Assembly: GCA_007449985.2 (NCBI GenBank)
Contig: VIIQ02000555.1
Span: 248,001-312,000 of the forward strand
Direction of reading: 5' to 3'
Origin: Desmodesmus armatus
Taxonomy: Eukaryota; Chlorophyta; Chlorophyceae; Sphaeropleales; Scenedesmaceae
DNA: 64,000 bases
Part shown: positions 23,986 through 36,800 of the stretch, piece after piece
Numbering within the stretch: position 1 is the first letter of the stretch
How the letters are laid out: every line of letters begins with the position of its first letter
The notes under the pieces: model-generated
Seen by the model: the letters and a program-made list of their open reading frames with translations, nothing else
Database searches by the model: none
Told to the model about the DNA's origin: nothing
Translations under genes and position numbers: made by a program

Positions 23986-26900
23986 TCATTCCGCAGCTGC
24001 ATTGATCGTCCAGTCGTACGGTGCATACTCCACCTTGATGCTGCTGGCCTTGGGGTCAGCTGCCAGCAACTGCTCAAGAGCATTGCGCTTGTCGCCTGGC
24101 AGATGTGGCAGCAACCAGCGAAGCCGAGCCGCTTTGTCGGACCCAAAATCAGTGTAGTACCAGCCCAAGATCTTGCTCAATGTCACCTGCACAACAGCAG
24201 CAAAAGCGCATGCATTGGGACCACAACACAGAGATGACATGACGAGAGGACAGCTAGCTGGGACAAAACCCTGCATGAGCACCAACCAACAACCACCACC
24301 TGTGAGTGACAGTTGCTCCTGCAGTAACGACCGTATGTTCTTTGACAGCAACAGCAGCTCCCGCCAGTATGCACACAACCCCCAGGTATGCAACGCTTAT
24401 CTGGCACACGAACTGGCCCACCTTTTTCTGTGCTGGCTGCACCACCACCTCTGAGGCGCAGAATGCCTCTGCAGCTGCTGCCAGTCCCTCCTCCAGCGTG
24501 TCTGTGCTGTACAGCTTGATGGCGGGGCAGGAGGCAGCACCGCAGTTGAGCGCAAAGTGGATGCGCGCGTCAACCGGCTTCACAACCTGCAAGCGAAGGC
24601 ACAGACAACGCCCACTTCACGTGGAGAAACAGAAGGTTTGCATGCCAGTTGTGCCGTCAAAAATGTGCACAGGGCAGCACGAGGCTGTATGCTGGTGATG
24701 ATATGGCACCTGTAGTGTGCATCCAGCAGTGATGAAATGCCTGCCAGCTGGCCAGCTTGCGGCTGCAGATCGCTGCAGCCAGTCCGGGCAGGACACGGAG
24801 CCATAAGCATACCAACACCTGACCACAATGCACTATACGGTACGGTGGCTGCATGCTGCTGACACAGCCTGCCCTGCCCAGCCCTTGCTCACATGTTGAG
24901 CGCGTGGGTCTCTTGCCTTGAAGGGCCCCTTGGACAGCCAGGGCAGCTTGAGCAGCATGCCTATCGAGGATGCCCCTGGTGCATTGCCCCGCAGTATGCC
25001 GTTCTCCAGGTCATCCAGCACGTAGTCACACCCACCAATGTTGTAGCAGGCCGCCTGGGTCAGACATGACATGGGTTGATTTGACTGTCATGCTAGGCCT
25101 CCAAGGATGGCTTCAAAGCCTCCATAGTCAACAGATGAGTGGCGGTGTGCTTCTGTTTCCAAGGTCAGCACATGGCGCGTGCAACAAGCTGAGCAGGGTG
25201 CTGGTTTCAAAGCCAGGCATGGTTTGTCACACAAGCAAGGAGACGACGTGCGCAGAAACCCACGGTCGCTTGGACCGTGTAAGGAGAGTGGCAGTGCTGC
25301 TGCGCGCATGCCGCCACATACCTTCCTGAAGAATTGCAAGCGTCCAACGCTGTCGTTGTACTTGTCGGGGCCATGCACCACCAGTGTGTGCAGGACCAGG
25401 GTGTTGTACAGGTTGATGGCAAAGCACATCAGTGCCTCACGGGAAAGCGGCGCCAACTCAACCTGCAAGAACGGAAAACAGCCATGTGGGTGTGCTCGGG
25501 CAAAGCTGTGTTGCAAGGGTCTACCGCAAAAGGGTTTTGGCTCATACTATGTAGTAAGCTGTACTATGTATGGGAACTAGGCTTTCAACACAGCATGACA
25601 CGCGCCATATGCATGCCACTGCGATAAGCGGCCGCTGAGTAGGTAACTGCCGCAGAGAGCTGGGTACAAGCAGCGTACTTGCAGGAACACACTGCAGCAT
25701 TGAATGCCTCGCTGCATGTGAGGTTCAGCATGTGCAATGTTGTGGTGCCCCTCCCTACCCTAAACCCTAACTCCTCCCTCACCCGCTGCAGCTCTGCTGT
25801 TGCGTCCACATACTCCCAGAAAGCCGGGTCCCGCTTGAGGGCCTTGTAGGCCACTGCCTTGCCGTCAGCGCTGAGGTGTCGCTCGTAGAGGGACAGCATG
25901 CGCGCACGAAGCTCCTCAGCTACAACCTCTGCGGGCCAGGCAGCCGCAGGGCCCCACCAGTAGCCTGAAACACAGCAGTGGTGCACCAACAGAACAATAT
26001 GCCAGTGGATGGACCAACTGGGAAAATGCTTATTGAAAATCGTAAGTGCACAGGAAGGGGCTACCACCCAGGTAATGCCACATTGTCAGACTGTCGCCTC
26101 CACAATGCAATACAGTCACTGTCACAGTTGCATATTACATTTGCAAAGTTCAGCATGGCAGCATCGTGCACCACACAAGGGAGCCAGTTGCATCTCTAAT
26201 GGGCTTTGTCGTTTGCGCCACAGCTCACCTGTGTTGAGGGGTGTGCCCCAGGCCAGGTCCCGTGGCGCCTGAGCACGCAGGCGGTACACAGCAGCCGCCT
26301 CATCCCTGAACACCAGCCCCACCGCTGACGGCTGCTGCTCAGACACCACAGTGATCACATTGGCTGCAAGCAGCTTCCCTGCTGTCTCAACGGCTGCTGC
26401 GCGACTCCCTTGCGTGCTGCTGCTGCTGCTGCTGCTGCTGCTGTGCTGCATGATCCAGTCAACCAGTACCTGGCCGGTGAAGGCCTGTGCAGGCAGCTGC
26501 CCTGGCTGAGGGGAGCGTGGCACTCCACCCTGCGGGTCACTGAGCCTGCTGACCAGCTGCTGCAGCTCAGCGGGGACCTGCGGGCCCCCTGATGGTGTAC
26601 CACTGGGCTTAGCTGCCGCTGCTGCTGCAGCTGCTTGTACTGCTTGCTGGAGCTGCTGCGGGAGTGGGGCTGGCTGTGGGCTGCTAGAGGCTGAAAGGAG
26701 CTCTGAGAAGCTGCCATCAGTGACCTTGGCTGTCAGCTTATCGCTGCCACCAACCAGGACGCCGTTGACAAACACCTGCAACAGCAAGAGAGCCGCAGCA
26801 GGCCCAACAGGCCCAACATGTGATAGGCCTGCCACAGGTGGTGCCACAGAACTGGCAAGAGTCTGGACTGGACAAAAGCAAGGTGCGGACACACCCCACA

Positions 26901-27511
26901 GCTTGCTTCCAGGGAGTTGGCTGCAGGCGGCAATGCAGACGCTGCTTGCTAAGTTCAGAAATTGCAGACACGCAGGCCATGAGAGATGCAACGCACACAG
27001 TGCTAGTGTCCTCTGCTCACCACACCACTGCGCACCTGTGGCACGGTCCGCTCCCCTGTGGCCTGCTGCAGGGCTTGCCTCAGTTGGCTGCTGCTTGAGA
27101 CGTCAACCTCCTGCAAAAGTGCCCCACATCGTTCGTCATGGTCTCTGTTCACGAGCGGCGATCAGCTTCTGGCCGGCACCACCTGCAGCATCTTCTACCA
27201 CAAACACAAAAACAGTTCAATACGACATTCCACACAGCATCAGACTTCCAGCCACAACTCCTTACCTTGTAGGCTACTTGCTGTTCCTGCAGTGTTTGTT
27301 TGGCCTTCCTGCAAAACTGACAGCCTGACGTGGTGAAGACCACCACGCTGGAGGTGTCACCCAAAGGTGTCGTGGTTGCTTTGGACGCTGGGGTTGCATG
27401 CATTCTGGTTTGTGACTGGTATTGCACTGACACGGCTGCAGGCCTTGGAAAGTCAAGCAGGAAGCGGCTTTGTTGTGCACCATGCAAGACCTTTGCTTTA
27501 TGGGCCAGCAT
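23986..27511 (-). CDS. glutaredoxin-DEP-DUF547 fusion protein
   Basis: Eight exons in transcript order: 27511-27266, 27110-27036, 26775-26229, 25964-25783, 25462-25322, 25054-24893, 24586-24422, 24186-23986; about 572 residues. The glutaredoxin module has a dithiol CQFC at 64-67, the cis-proline TVPQVF at 104-109, and GGSDKL. A Gln/Ala-rich linker leads to a DEP domain at about 205-275 (GQVLVDWIMQH through GLVFRDEAAAVYRLR), which carries an insert of about nine serines. The C-terminal DUF547 includes LMCFAINLYNTLVLH and IHFALNCGAASCPAI. This domain order is known from plant proteins annotated as electron carriers. DEP domains usually mediate membrane or receptor association, and the biochemical role of DUF547 is not settled, so redox signalling at a membrane is inference. 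The first 36 residues may be a targeting peptide; Met37 is an alternative start. Confidence 0.88.
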
Positions 27512-27883
27512 TTTGGCTTCAATCCAGACAAGAGTGGGGGGAGCGTTGCTGGAAGCTTAGAATATGTGTTGGTGATATTGACGGTAATGCGGTGTCCATT
27601 GGCCTTGACGGAACAACTGCGTCACCGCACCAATGCGATCCATGACTAACCGCTCTCGAAACGGCAGCCTGTCGCAGGCTGTCCGAACGTTTCTTGCTCA
27701 TGCTTGCGTGGAGAACTGTTGGGCAACAGCACACGCGCGATCCTATGCAGTGTATCATGATTTAGTCGCTGATCTCGGTGTTGTGTCAGCTCTTGCATGT
27801 ACCTCTCAGGCAGCTCTGCATACAACCTGTGAATCTCAACATATCACAAAGAGTCTGCACTTTCTTGGGCGTAGGGGGCCAAG
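27512..27883. promoter_or_regulatory. divergent promoter region between glutaredoxin fusion and phospholipase D
   Basis: The start codons of the two genes face away across 372 bp, so both promoters lie here. A short inverted repeat (CAGCCTG, three bases, CAGGCTG) is near 27666-27682. No TATA box is evident. Confidence 0.5.
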
Positions 27884-30800
27884 ATGCCCCTGCTTCATGG
27901 AATATTGGACGCCCACATATATGAAGCAACTGTGAGTGGACCTTTCCTGCTAGAGGCCTACCAGTCTGCTGGGGGATTGTCCTGCAAGGGCCTGGGGCCA
28001 TGTAACGTGTACGTTGCTGCACCCCTGCTGCACTCCAACAGGACCTGGCGAGCACCTACCGCATTCAGGTGGTGGGATGCATGAAGCGGTACATCTGCTG
28101 TGGGGCACTGCCACAGCTGTCCGGGTCATGTGACCCCTACCTGTGCCTGGACGTTGGCACCACACGGTGGGTGGCCTTTCTGCACTCACGGGTTTGGGCC
28201 TGGGGCTGGCAGGTGTAGGGGCCTGGTGCTTCTGAGTCCTGACCGGTGTGTCAGCGTCACTCTCAGCAGTTGGGAGGGCCAGTGGATGCAAGGAGGCCCT
28301 GTCAGGTGCAGGGGCCTCTATGCGTCACCCCCGGGCCCAGGTTGCAGAGGTATCGCTGGTGGCCATGTTGGGTGTTGCGGGGGTGTGTGCAAGGCTTCCA
28401 CAGTCCTGTCCTCCTCCCTTGTGCAGGCGGCTGCGCACACGCTACATTGAGGCGACGCACAGCCCTGTTTGGAATGAGCGGCATGAGGTGTACCTGGCAG
28501 ATGAGGCCGACACCATCAAGATCTGGGTCAAGGTGGGGTCAGCAGGGCTAGTGGCTGGCGGGTGTCACCTGACACCACTGACAGTGCTACTGTCGTGCCA
28601 GTAGTTCGGTGCCAGTGGTGCAGTGCATACCTTGCTCTGGAAGTACTACTGCCTGGCCGAGTAAGCTAGTGGCCAACAGTCGGATGTGCTGCTGGACCCA
28701 GTAAGCTGCAGCACTGGCTGTACAGGCAACCACATGGCTGCGCATGTCCTGTGTCTGTATTCGGCCAGGCAGCTGTTTGTGCCAAGTGCAAGTGTGTTCC
28801 GCCCACCCTCCTGCCCTATCGTTGGCCGCTGTGCAGGATGCTGATGTTGTTGGTGCTGACTTCCTGGGCCAGGCGCTGATCGAGGTGTCCAGCATCATGG
28901 ATGGCCAGGTGCACGACCTGTGGCTGGACCTGTTGGACGCAACAGGGGCGCCGCAGCAGGGCAAAAACCTCACAGGGTGAGCAGCACAGCCTCTGCAGCC
29001 CCCTCTGCAGGGGCACGGAGCTGGAACACCAGCAGGGGCTGGCTGGAGCTGCCTGTCAGCAGAGCTGCGGGCAGGCTGGCATCTTCTTAAGTGGTTGGCG
29101 GCTGGCCGGACCAGCAGCTGTGCAGGATACAGCTGCAGCAGGTGCTACAAAGCATGCAGCTCCAACATGCAGGGGATTACCTTATTGGTGATGACCGCCA
29201 TACTGTGTGGGGTGATGTTCATGAAGTTGCAGGACGTGGGACTTGTCTGAGTCGATGTCGTGCTGTGCTGTGCTGTGCTGTGTGATGCTGTGCTTTGCAG
29301 GGACCTGGAAGTTTCCAGGGTGCACATTGCCCTGCAGTTCAGGCCGGTACTGCCAGATGTGAGTGCAGGCCTGCGTGCAACAAGAGTCAACACCCACTGC
29401 AGCGTCTGCGTTACCAGCAGTGTGGCACATGCTGCCGTCAGAGCGACCCGGCCTGCAGTCGCAGCGGTTGTTGCACTACCACGCTTAGGTGGCGCCTTAC
29501 AGAGCTCCATCATGGGCTTGCTTTGCGTGTTGCGGACAGACCTAAGCTGACGTGCTGCTCACCTGTTGTGGCTGTCCACTGCAGGGCTCTGTTGCTGAGC
29601 GGGCAGACGCCCCGCGCACCAAGTATGGAGAGGTGGGCACCACTGCATGCCAGGCTGACGCAGCATTGCAATGCTCATTGCAGCCTCTGACCAGGCAGCT
29701 TGTCCAGTCGTCCCTCATGCGTGAAGTGGTGGTGGATGATCCAGGTACTACAGCCTGCAGCAGCAGCACACGTCACACAGTGGCCCAGTTTGAGGGGTGC
29801 CGTGCACCAGCAGCCCAGCAGTGCTGGCGCACCAACAGCTCGGCAGTGCCTGCTTTTGGTCATTACAACCTCAATCACGCTCATGGTGCTGCATGCCGTG
29901 TGCTTGTGCCCTGCTTGTCCTGTCCTGCCTGCCTGCACCACGTGCTGCGCTGTGCAGGTGCCACGCACCTACTTCCCCATGCGTCCAGGCAACCGCGTCA
30001 CGCTGTACCATGACTCAACCTGTGTGCCAGGTCCTGTTGAGGGCATCAGCCTGGCTGGGGGTGGTCTGTACAGTGAACGCAGCTGCTGGGATGACATCTA
30101 TGATGCAATCATGCAGGCTGACAGGTGGGGAGGCTGCTGCGGGGGTGGTGAGGCTGGTGGCGGCAGCAGCAGCTCACACAGCAGCAGCCATTGCGAGCTG
30201 GGAACAGTAGCGCAACAGGGGCAGGTGGAGGGGATGGCGGTGGGTGACGTGGCAATACAAGCAGCTGCCAGTAGTGGTGCGTTTGCAGGGCCGTTAAGCA
30301 GGGCTGGTGACGGCGCTGAGCACTCCAAGGCTGCAGTACCACCTGCATCTACAAAGCAAGCCGACAATCATTCAGACTCACCTCCTGGAGTGTTGCAGGC
30401 AGCCACAGAGCCAACGCACGTTTGCACGACCACCGGCTGCATTATAGCTTGTGCAGCGAGCCGCAGGTGTTGCGCAGCACATCGCTGCAGGGCCGGAAAA
30501 GTGGTGCTGGCATGGAGACACAAACATGTGGCATGTGGCTGCTGGTGTGTGCCCCCAGGTTCATCTGGATCACTGGCTGGTCGGTATGGGTTGAGACGAT
30601 GCTGATGCGCAAGCCGATGTGCGCCAAGAACTCACCCTCGCTGGGGACACTGCTGAAGTTTAAGGCGGAGGAGGGAGTGAAGGTAGGTGGGAGGGCTGCA
30701 GGAGGAACAAGAGCAGCGATACGTATGGGAGGAGGAGTCGCAATGAAGGGACACTGCAACCATGGCTGCAGCAAGCACACATGCTGCCGGAAACCAAAAG

Positions 30801-33800
30801 CCACACGTGCGAGGGTCCCTTCTTGTGTTGGATGACGTACACAAGACGTGCTTGGGGCAAACAAGCAGGCACATGTTGTTTCAGAGTGATTGGACAAGTG
30901 CACCTTGTGTCCATGCGATACAACATCTCATGCAGGAATTGAGGTCTGAATAGTGTGCAGCAACAGGAGTCCCCAGTTTCCCTGTTCCCCTGTTCCCCCA
31001 TGCCTTACTGTGTGGGTGCCTGGCGCTCCAGGTGCTGATGCTGGTGTGGGATGACAAGTCCAACAACTACCCCCTGCCCATTGCTGGCGTGATGGGCACG
31101 CACGACAACGAGACATATGCCTACTTCAAGGGCAGCAAGGTGGAGTGTGTGCTGTGCCCCCGCCAGGGAGGCACTGAGGACAGCTACCTGCAGGTAACTG
31201 GGGCCCAGACGCACAGCACTCCTGCCCTGGAGTTGGGGAGCATTTGGCTGGGCTGGTGCATGTGTTGGTGTAGTGTGGGGCTGGCTGCAAGCTCGTAAGC
31301 AGCTTGCAAGGCGTGAGTGATGTGGACATCCCTGCGCACTCGCCTTTGGGCAGCTTTGTCAGGTCAGCCCTGCACAGCCACCGGCTGGTACCAGCCTGTA
31401 ATACACAATGCTGCGCTGGCAGCTGCCCGATTGCACCCAGCGCAGTGCCACTGGGCCTGTGCTGCGTTGTCCTCACCCACATATTTCCCTTCTACCCTTC
31501 CTGCCCTCCTGCCAGGCTAGAGTGCGTGGCAACATGTTCACGCACCACCAGAAGACAGTGATCGTGGACGCACCCCTGCAGGACCCCCGCATGCAGTCAC
31601 AGCAGCAGCAGCAGCAGCGTCCCACCAGTGCACCTGCACCGCCAGGCTCCGCTACGGTGGGGCCTAACAAGCTGCAGCGGGCTGGCAGTCGCATGTGGGG
31701 CAGAAGGTGGGGTCGCGTTTGGTGCGGGCTGCATCTAGGTGTCTGTTGTGGGCCAGCATTTCGCCTGGAAATGTGGAGCTGACCTGTTGCCTAAGGTACT
31801 GCAGAGACAGACTTGTACAAATTGTCAAGCGTAGTACGGCAGGAACAGCCGGGCAAGCACACTGGCTCATAGGTATTCCTCATCCGCTAGTCGCCTCTTT
31901 GCATGTGCTTTTGCTATGCCTGACAACAATCAGCGTCCGTGCTGGCATGGCCAACTGAGGGCGATTTCGTCGTCATAGATCCTGCTAGTTGCTTGCCTGT
32001 CCTGGCTGCTGCCGCTGATGACCGACCCTTCGAATTGCGCTTTGGTGCCACTGTCGCCCTCTGCAGGGATTCCAGTGGTGGAGGTGGTGCTGGCGAGCCC
32101 ACGACGCGGCGCCTGCTGGCGTTTGTGGGGGGCCTGGACTTGACAGAGGGCCGCTACGACACACATGACCACCCACTGTTTGCCACAACCCACCCAGGGG
32201 GCCCACACGAGCACGATCTGTACCAGGGTTGCATCGGAGGTGAGGACTGCATGAGGGCGCATGACGGGGTTTGTGAGCTTGAGCAGGGGCTATGCGCCTG
32301 TCTCACTCTGAATCTACTGGGGAAGATCTGTTAGCCCTTTGCCAGCCTCCCTCCATATTGGGAACTCAAGGGGGGGCAGTCGACTGGCTCGGGCGGTGTC
32401 TACCCAGGCCATTTGGCAATGCCATCTTCGAGCCTCCCAAGGGCCTTCCCTGGTGACTGCAGTAACCGAATGCATTGTGTACAGTGCCTGCGTTTGCATG
32501 TGATACTGATTTTTTTTGGTTTTACCAGGGGTTTTTTGGTTTTACCAGGGGATGTGATACTGATTGTCACAAGTCCTGCCTGCCTGTCACTGACAGGGCA
32601 TGCCTACTGTGCTGGTCGTCGCTGCCTGTTGCGCCCGCAGGCCTCAACAGGAACGCACCCTGCCCGCGTGAGGTGAGACCTGGGGAACTGTAGGGTGTGT
32701 CACATGGCACGGACTTGCTGGCAGCTGTTGCACACCCACAGGCCACATGCGTCTTGCAGGCGGTCAAGTCTTCGCCAGGCCTGGGGGTGCGATTTGGTCT
32801 GCGACCTTCTTCACCGCCAGCCTGGATTGACTTGCTGCCACTGAAGATGCATCTGCAGCTCGACACCAGCAGCAGCATGTGTGTCGACAGATGGAGTACT
32901 TGGGATACATGCAAGCGCACTAAGACTGTCCTACTAGATAGGCAAGCAACAGTGACGTAATCCCTCGGTGCCGAGCAGTGCGTCGGTGTGTGCGAGTGCT
33001 GCCGTCCTGTTGCTGCTCGTCCCTCCAATGTCCTTGTTGTTTTTGTGTGCAGCCCTGGCATGACATCCATGCGCGTGTGGAGGGCCCTGTGGCTGTGGAT
33101 GTGGCCATCAACTTCCTGGAGAGGTGGTCCAAGCAGGTGTGTGTGTGTGTGTGCAATGCTGGCCGCGAGCAGCGCCTATCAGCAGACATGTGATGCGTTG
33201 TTGACACAGAGGATACATCAGGCGGACATGCATGCAATCCTAGTGGTGTAGTACCTTGCAGGTTAGTCATACAAGGATAGTCCTGTGTGTAGGATGTTTG
33301 TGCAAGGAGAATCCTGTGTGTCAGGTTGGTCCTACAAGGGCAATCCTGCATCCGTGCAGGACGTGAGGCTGCATCCCCAGTACTAAGCTTGTTGATGCCC
33401 AGGGTGCATGGAAGTGTGCTGATGATGACGGCGGCCACCTTCATGCCCCCTGCAACCTGCATGCATGTATGTGCAGGACACCGGTTGCTGGGCATACAGC
33501 ACTTTGTGCCAGCAGATCGGTGCTGTGCACAGTACTTTAACATGCTTTTGGCTGTGCTTGTGCGTTGCGGTGGTCTGAGGCACGTTCAGGCTTTCATGCG
33601 TGTCCTGCTGCTGTTCAGGCTGGGCTGCGGCGTCGCATGGACATCTCCGTGGACACCAACTGGGACGGCGTCCTGCTGCCACAGGCACTGCACAGCCTGC
33701 ATGTGAGTCATGGGGTCGCCCCCCATGCCTGACGGCACAGCCTGCATCAACAGCGTGTGCTGACAGGTGCAGGGCCCCCTGCGTCGCTGCAGTGACATGC

Positions 33801-36800
33801 GGCCTTTCCTGCCTTGCGTGTGTCCTCGCGGTTGTGGTGTGGCCAGTCAGTATAGCACGTTGCCCTTGCCGCTTGGGGAGATGGCATCAACCCACGTCAG
33901 CTGCTGTCTTGGGCCCCCCTCTCTTGCTCCCTCCCCAACGGCCTGCCTGCGTGCCTTTCTTGCCGTGCTGCAGCAAAAGCGTTCAGCGCTGAAGGATGCT
34001 GTGCGTGGCCACGTGGCGCTGAAGGTGCAGGCCATCCAGGCGCTGGAGTCAACGCTGGAGCTGCCTGACTTGGGGGGAGAGGGCTGGAACGTGCAACTGT
34101 TCAGGAGCATCGACTCAAGTGAGCAGCACCCCATGGCTGCTGCGTAGACCAAGTTGGGATGTTCATAACACCAATTCTTGGTTTCGTTCAATCTTAGCCC
34201 AGCCTGTTGCCTTGTTGTGCTTGCTCCCCAACTACCTTGTAGCCGTGGGCTGCCTTGGCGATGTTGTTTTCTTGAGCAAAGAAAGCCCGAGCAAAGAAGG
34301 TCATCCTGCCCTAACGTTGCTCATGTTGTGGTTTTGGCTGAGAGCAGGGGGTGTTTGTGCTGCCTGCACTCATCTTCTGCAGACTCTTGTGATGGCTTGC
34401 CGACAGTGGCTGCGGGCTCCACCTACGAGGCGGGGCTCAGCGCAGGCAAGGGCAAGGTGAGCCAGGGAGGGGTTAGGCCGTAGCGGCAGACCTCAGCACT
34501 CCACATGAGCAGCACCGGGGCACTGTAGCTGTGGTGTGGACGGGCTGAGGTTGTTGGTCGTGCTGCAAGAGGTTCCTGCAGATCCCTCTGCCCAACACAG
34601 GTCACCAGGGGGGCCCTACGTTCCTTGAACGCATTGTGACAAGTACTGCTGAGGCAAGTGCTTTGTCCATCTGTGTGTGCGTGCCTGTCTTTCTGCAGAC
34701 GATTGACGCCTCCATCCACCGTGCGTACATCACCCTGATACGTGGGGCCAAGCGCTACCTGTACCTGGAGAACCAGGTGAGGCCGGCTTCAGGCAGGCAC
34801 AGGTACCTCCGGCTGTGCTGTTGGCAGACTGAACAGCATGTGATGCTCATGGTGGAAGTGGTACATGTGCAGGCTTGTTTTGCAGGAGTTGCAGCACATG
34901 CTGGAGGGTCCAGCTTGGTGCAGTTTGCCCCCTTGCTGTGTGACTGACATGCTGCATGCTGCTGTGCTGCCCCCTTGCTGCCTTTGCAGTACTTCCTGGG
35001 CAGCGCACACCTGTGGGATGTGTGAGTGCCTGAACCACAAGTCGCAGCACAGCAAACCAGCAGACCAGCAGGATTTGAACCACCTTGCAGAGCATGCCTG
35101 TATTGTGCTGGCTAGAGCTGTGGCTTTGTGCGGGCTCATTTTGTTTGACGTGTTGGCTTGCATGCCCGCCCTGTGTGCATGTCAAGCTGCACGCTTGGGA
35201 TCTTCACGATGTTGGGGTATGCGGCATGTGAAGCTTGGTTGGTTGCAGCCAATTCAATTGAGCCTTGGCTTTGTTGTGTGGTTTGCAGGGACTCTGACAC
35301 ACCCTGCACCAACCAGGTGCCTGCAGAGATTGCACTCAAGATATGTCAGAAGATCAGGGTGAGCCACACCAGCAAGGATGTATGCAGAGATCGACGCGCG
35401 CATGCTGCCTTCATGGGTTAAGTATCTGTGTGTCCGTATGTGTGGGTCAGCGCTTGCAGCCTCCGTTACCGGCATGACTAAACCTCATTCTGTCAGCCGC
35501 TGTGGCGGCCACAGCTGTGTGCAGCATGACATGTACGCGTGAGTGCACATTCCTGTCGGCGTTCCTCCATCCCCAACATGTTGCTCTGGTACGCATGTCC
35601 CCAGGCTGGTGAGCCGTTCCGGGTGTACATTGTCATCCCCATGTACCCTGAGGGCATCCCCACCAGCGGCAGTGTGCAGGCCATCCTGTACTACCAGGCC
35701 AAAACGCGCGAGATGATGTACAGGTCAGCACAGGGCCTGGTCCTGCAGCAGCAGGCGCTGAGTGGGGTCCACCCAGGCGCCAGTGGTGCTCATCAGCAGG
35801 CCAGATGTGTGGAGCAGCTGTGTTGGCATCACAGCACTCGACTGCACAGCAGTGGTTGATGTTCATCAAATGGCAAGTGTGGAGTGCCATGCAGTCCAAG
35901 ATGACGGGCGGTCGTGGGGTGTGCTTTGATAAACCGATGATTAGCCATCTAGGTGTATACAGATCGTGCTGGACAGCCTCTGTCTGACGCTGTCTGCTGT
36001 GTGTTGTGCAGGCGCATTGCTGCGGCCATCAAGGAGGCTGGGCTGGAGGGCAAGGCCCACCCGCTGGACTACCTGCAGTTCTTCTGCCTGGCCAAGAGGG
36101 AGTCCAATGAGCAGTACTGGGGCGAGGTGAGGCCGAGGCCTGGTGCAGGGCTGTGCGAGTGTGCGCAAAATGTGTCCCTGACGAGCCGTGCCTACTGTAC
36201 ACAAACTGCCTCCATGCTTTGAGGGGGGGGGGGGTGCACGGCAACGGCAAGGACAGCACAGAGAGCACAACATGCTGGCAGGCAGTGGCTGTTGTTGCCA
36301 CTTGGCTGCTGCATGAGCGGCTGTCATCATCTCCATATGCCTCATTGTCAGCTCACACAGGCAACCATGTGGGAGGCACCAGCGGCACCCACCAATATGA
36401 ATAGCACCAACTGTGCATGTGCAAGAAGCAAAGTGCTGGGACAAGATGTAGCCTAGACATTTCTGCGTCTGCGCTCACTGTCGCACAAGGTTGTATATCA
36501 ATAAGCTCTCGTGTGCTCACATCGCGCTCTGTTTTGACCCTGCAGGACACACCTCACCGCCACCTGGTGCCAACCAGCACAGTGCCCGACAGCAACGGCA
36601 CCAGCGGCCGTGCGGTGCACCCCTTCGAGGTTGAGGGCGCAAACATGGACCTGGACCCCAGCAAGGGCCCCCCAGGCAGCAGCGAAGGGGCTGCCGCGAA
36701 CGGCACACCGGCAGCCAACGGCACTGCTGCTGCCGATGGCACACCCGCGGGTGTTGACACGCCTGCTGCGCCAGTGCTGGACGGCACCCCGCAAGAGCGC

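Noticed and set aside
25753..25770. Telomere-like CCCTAAACCCTAA inside an intron of the glutaredoxin fusion gene
   Set aside because: Only about two units are present, which can occur by chance; no longer array or subtelomeric context.
35030..35140. Possible tRNA on the minus strand, because of a TTCAAATC T-loop-like string near 35073
   Set aside because: The flanking bases do not form a T stem, and no acceptor or anticodon stem can be drawn; the site lies in a phospholipase D intron.
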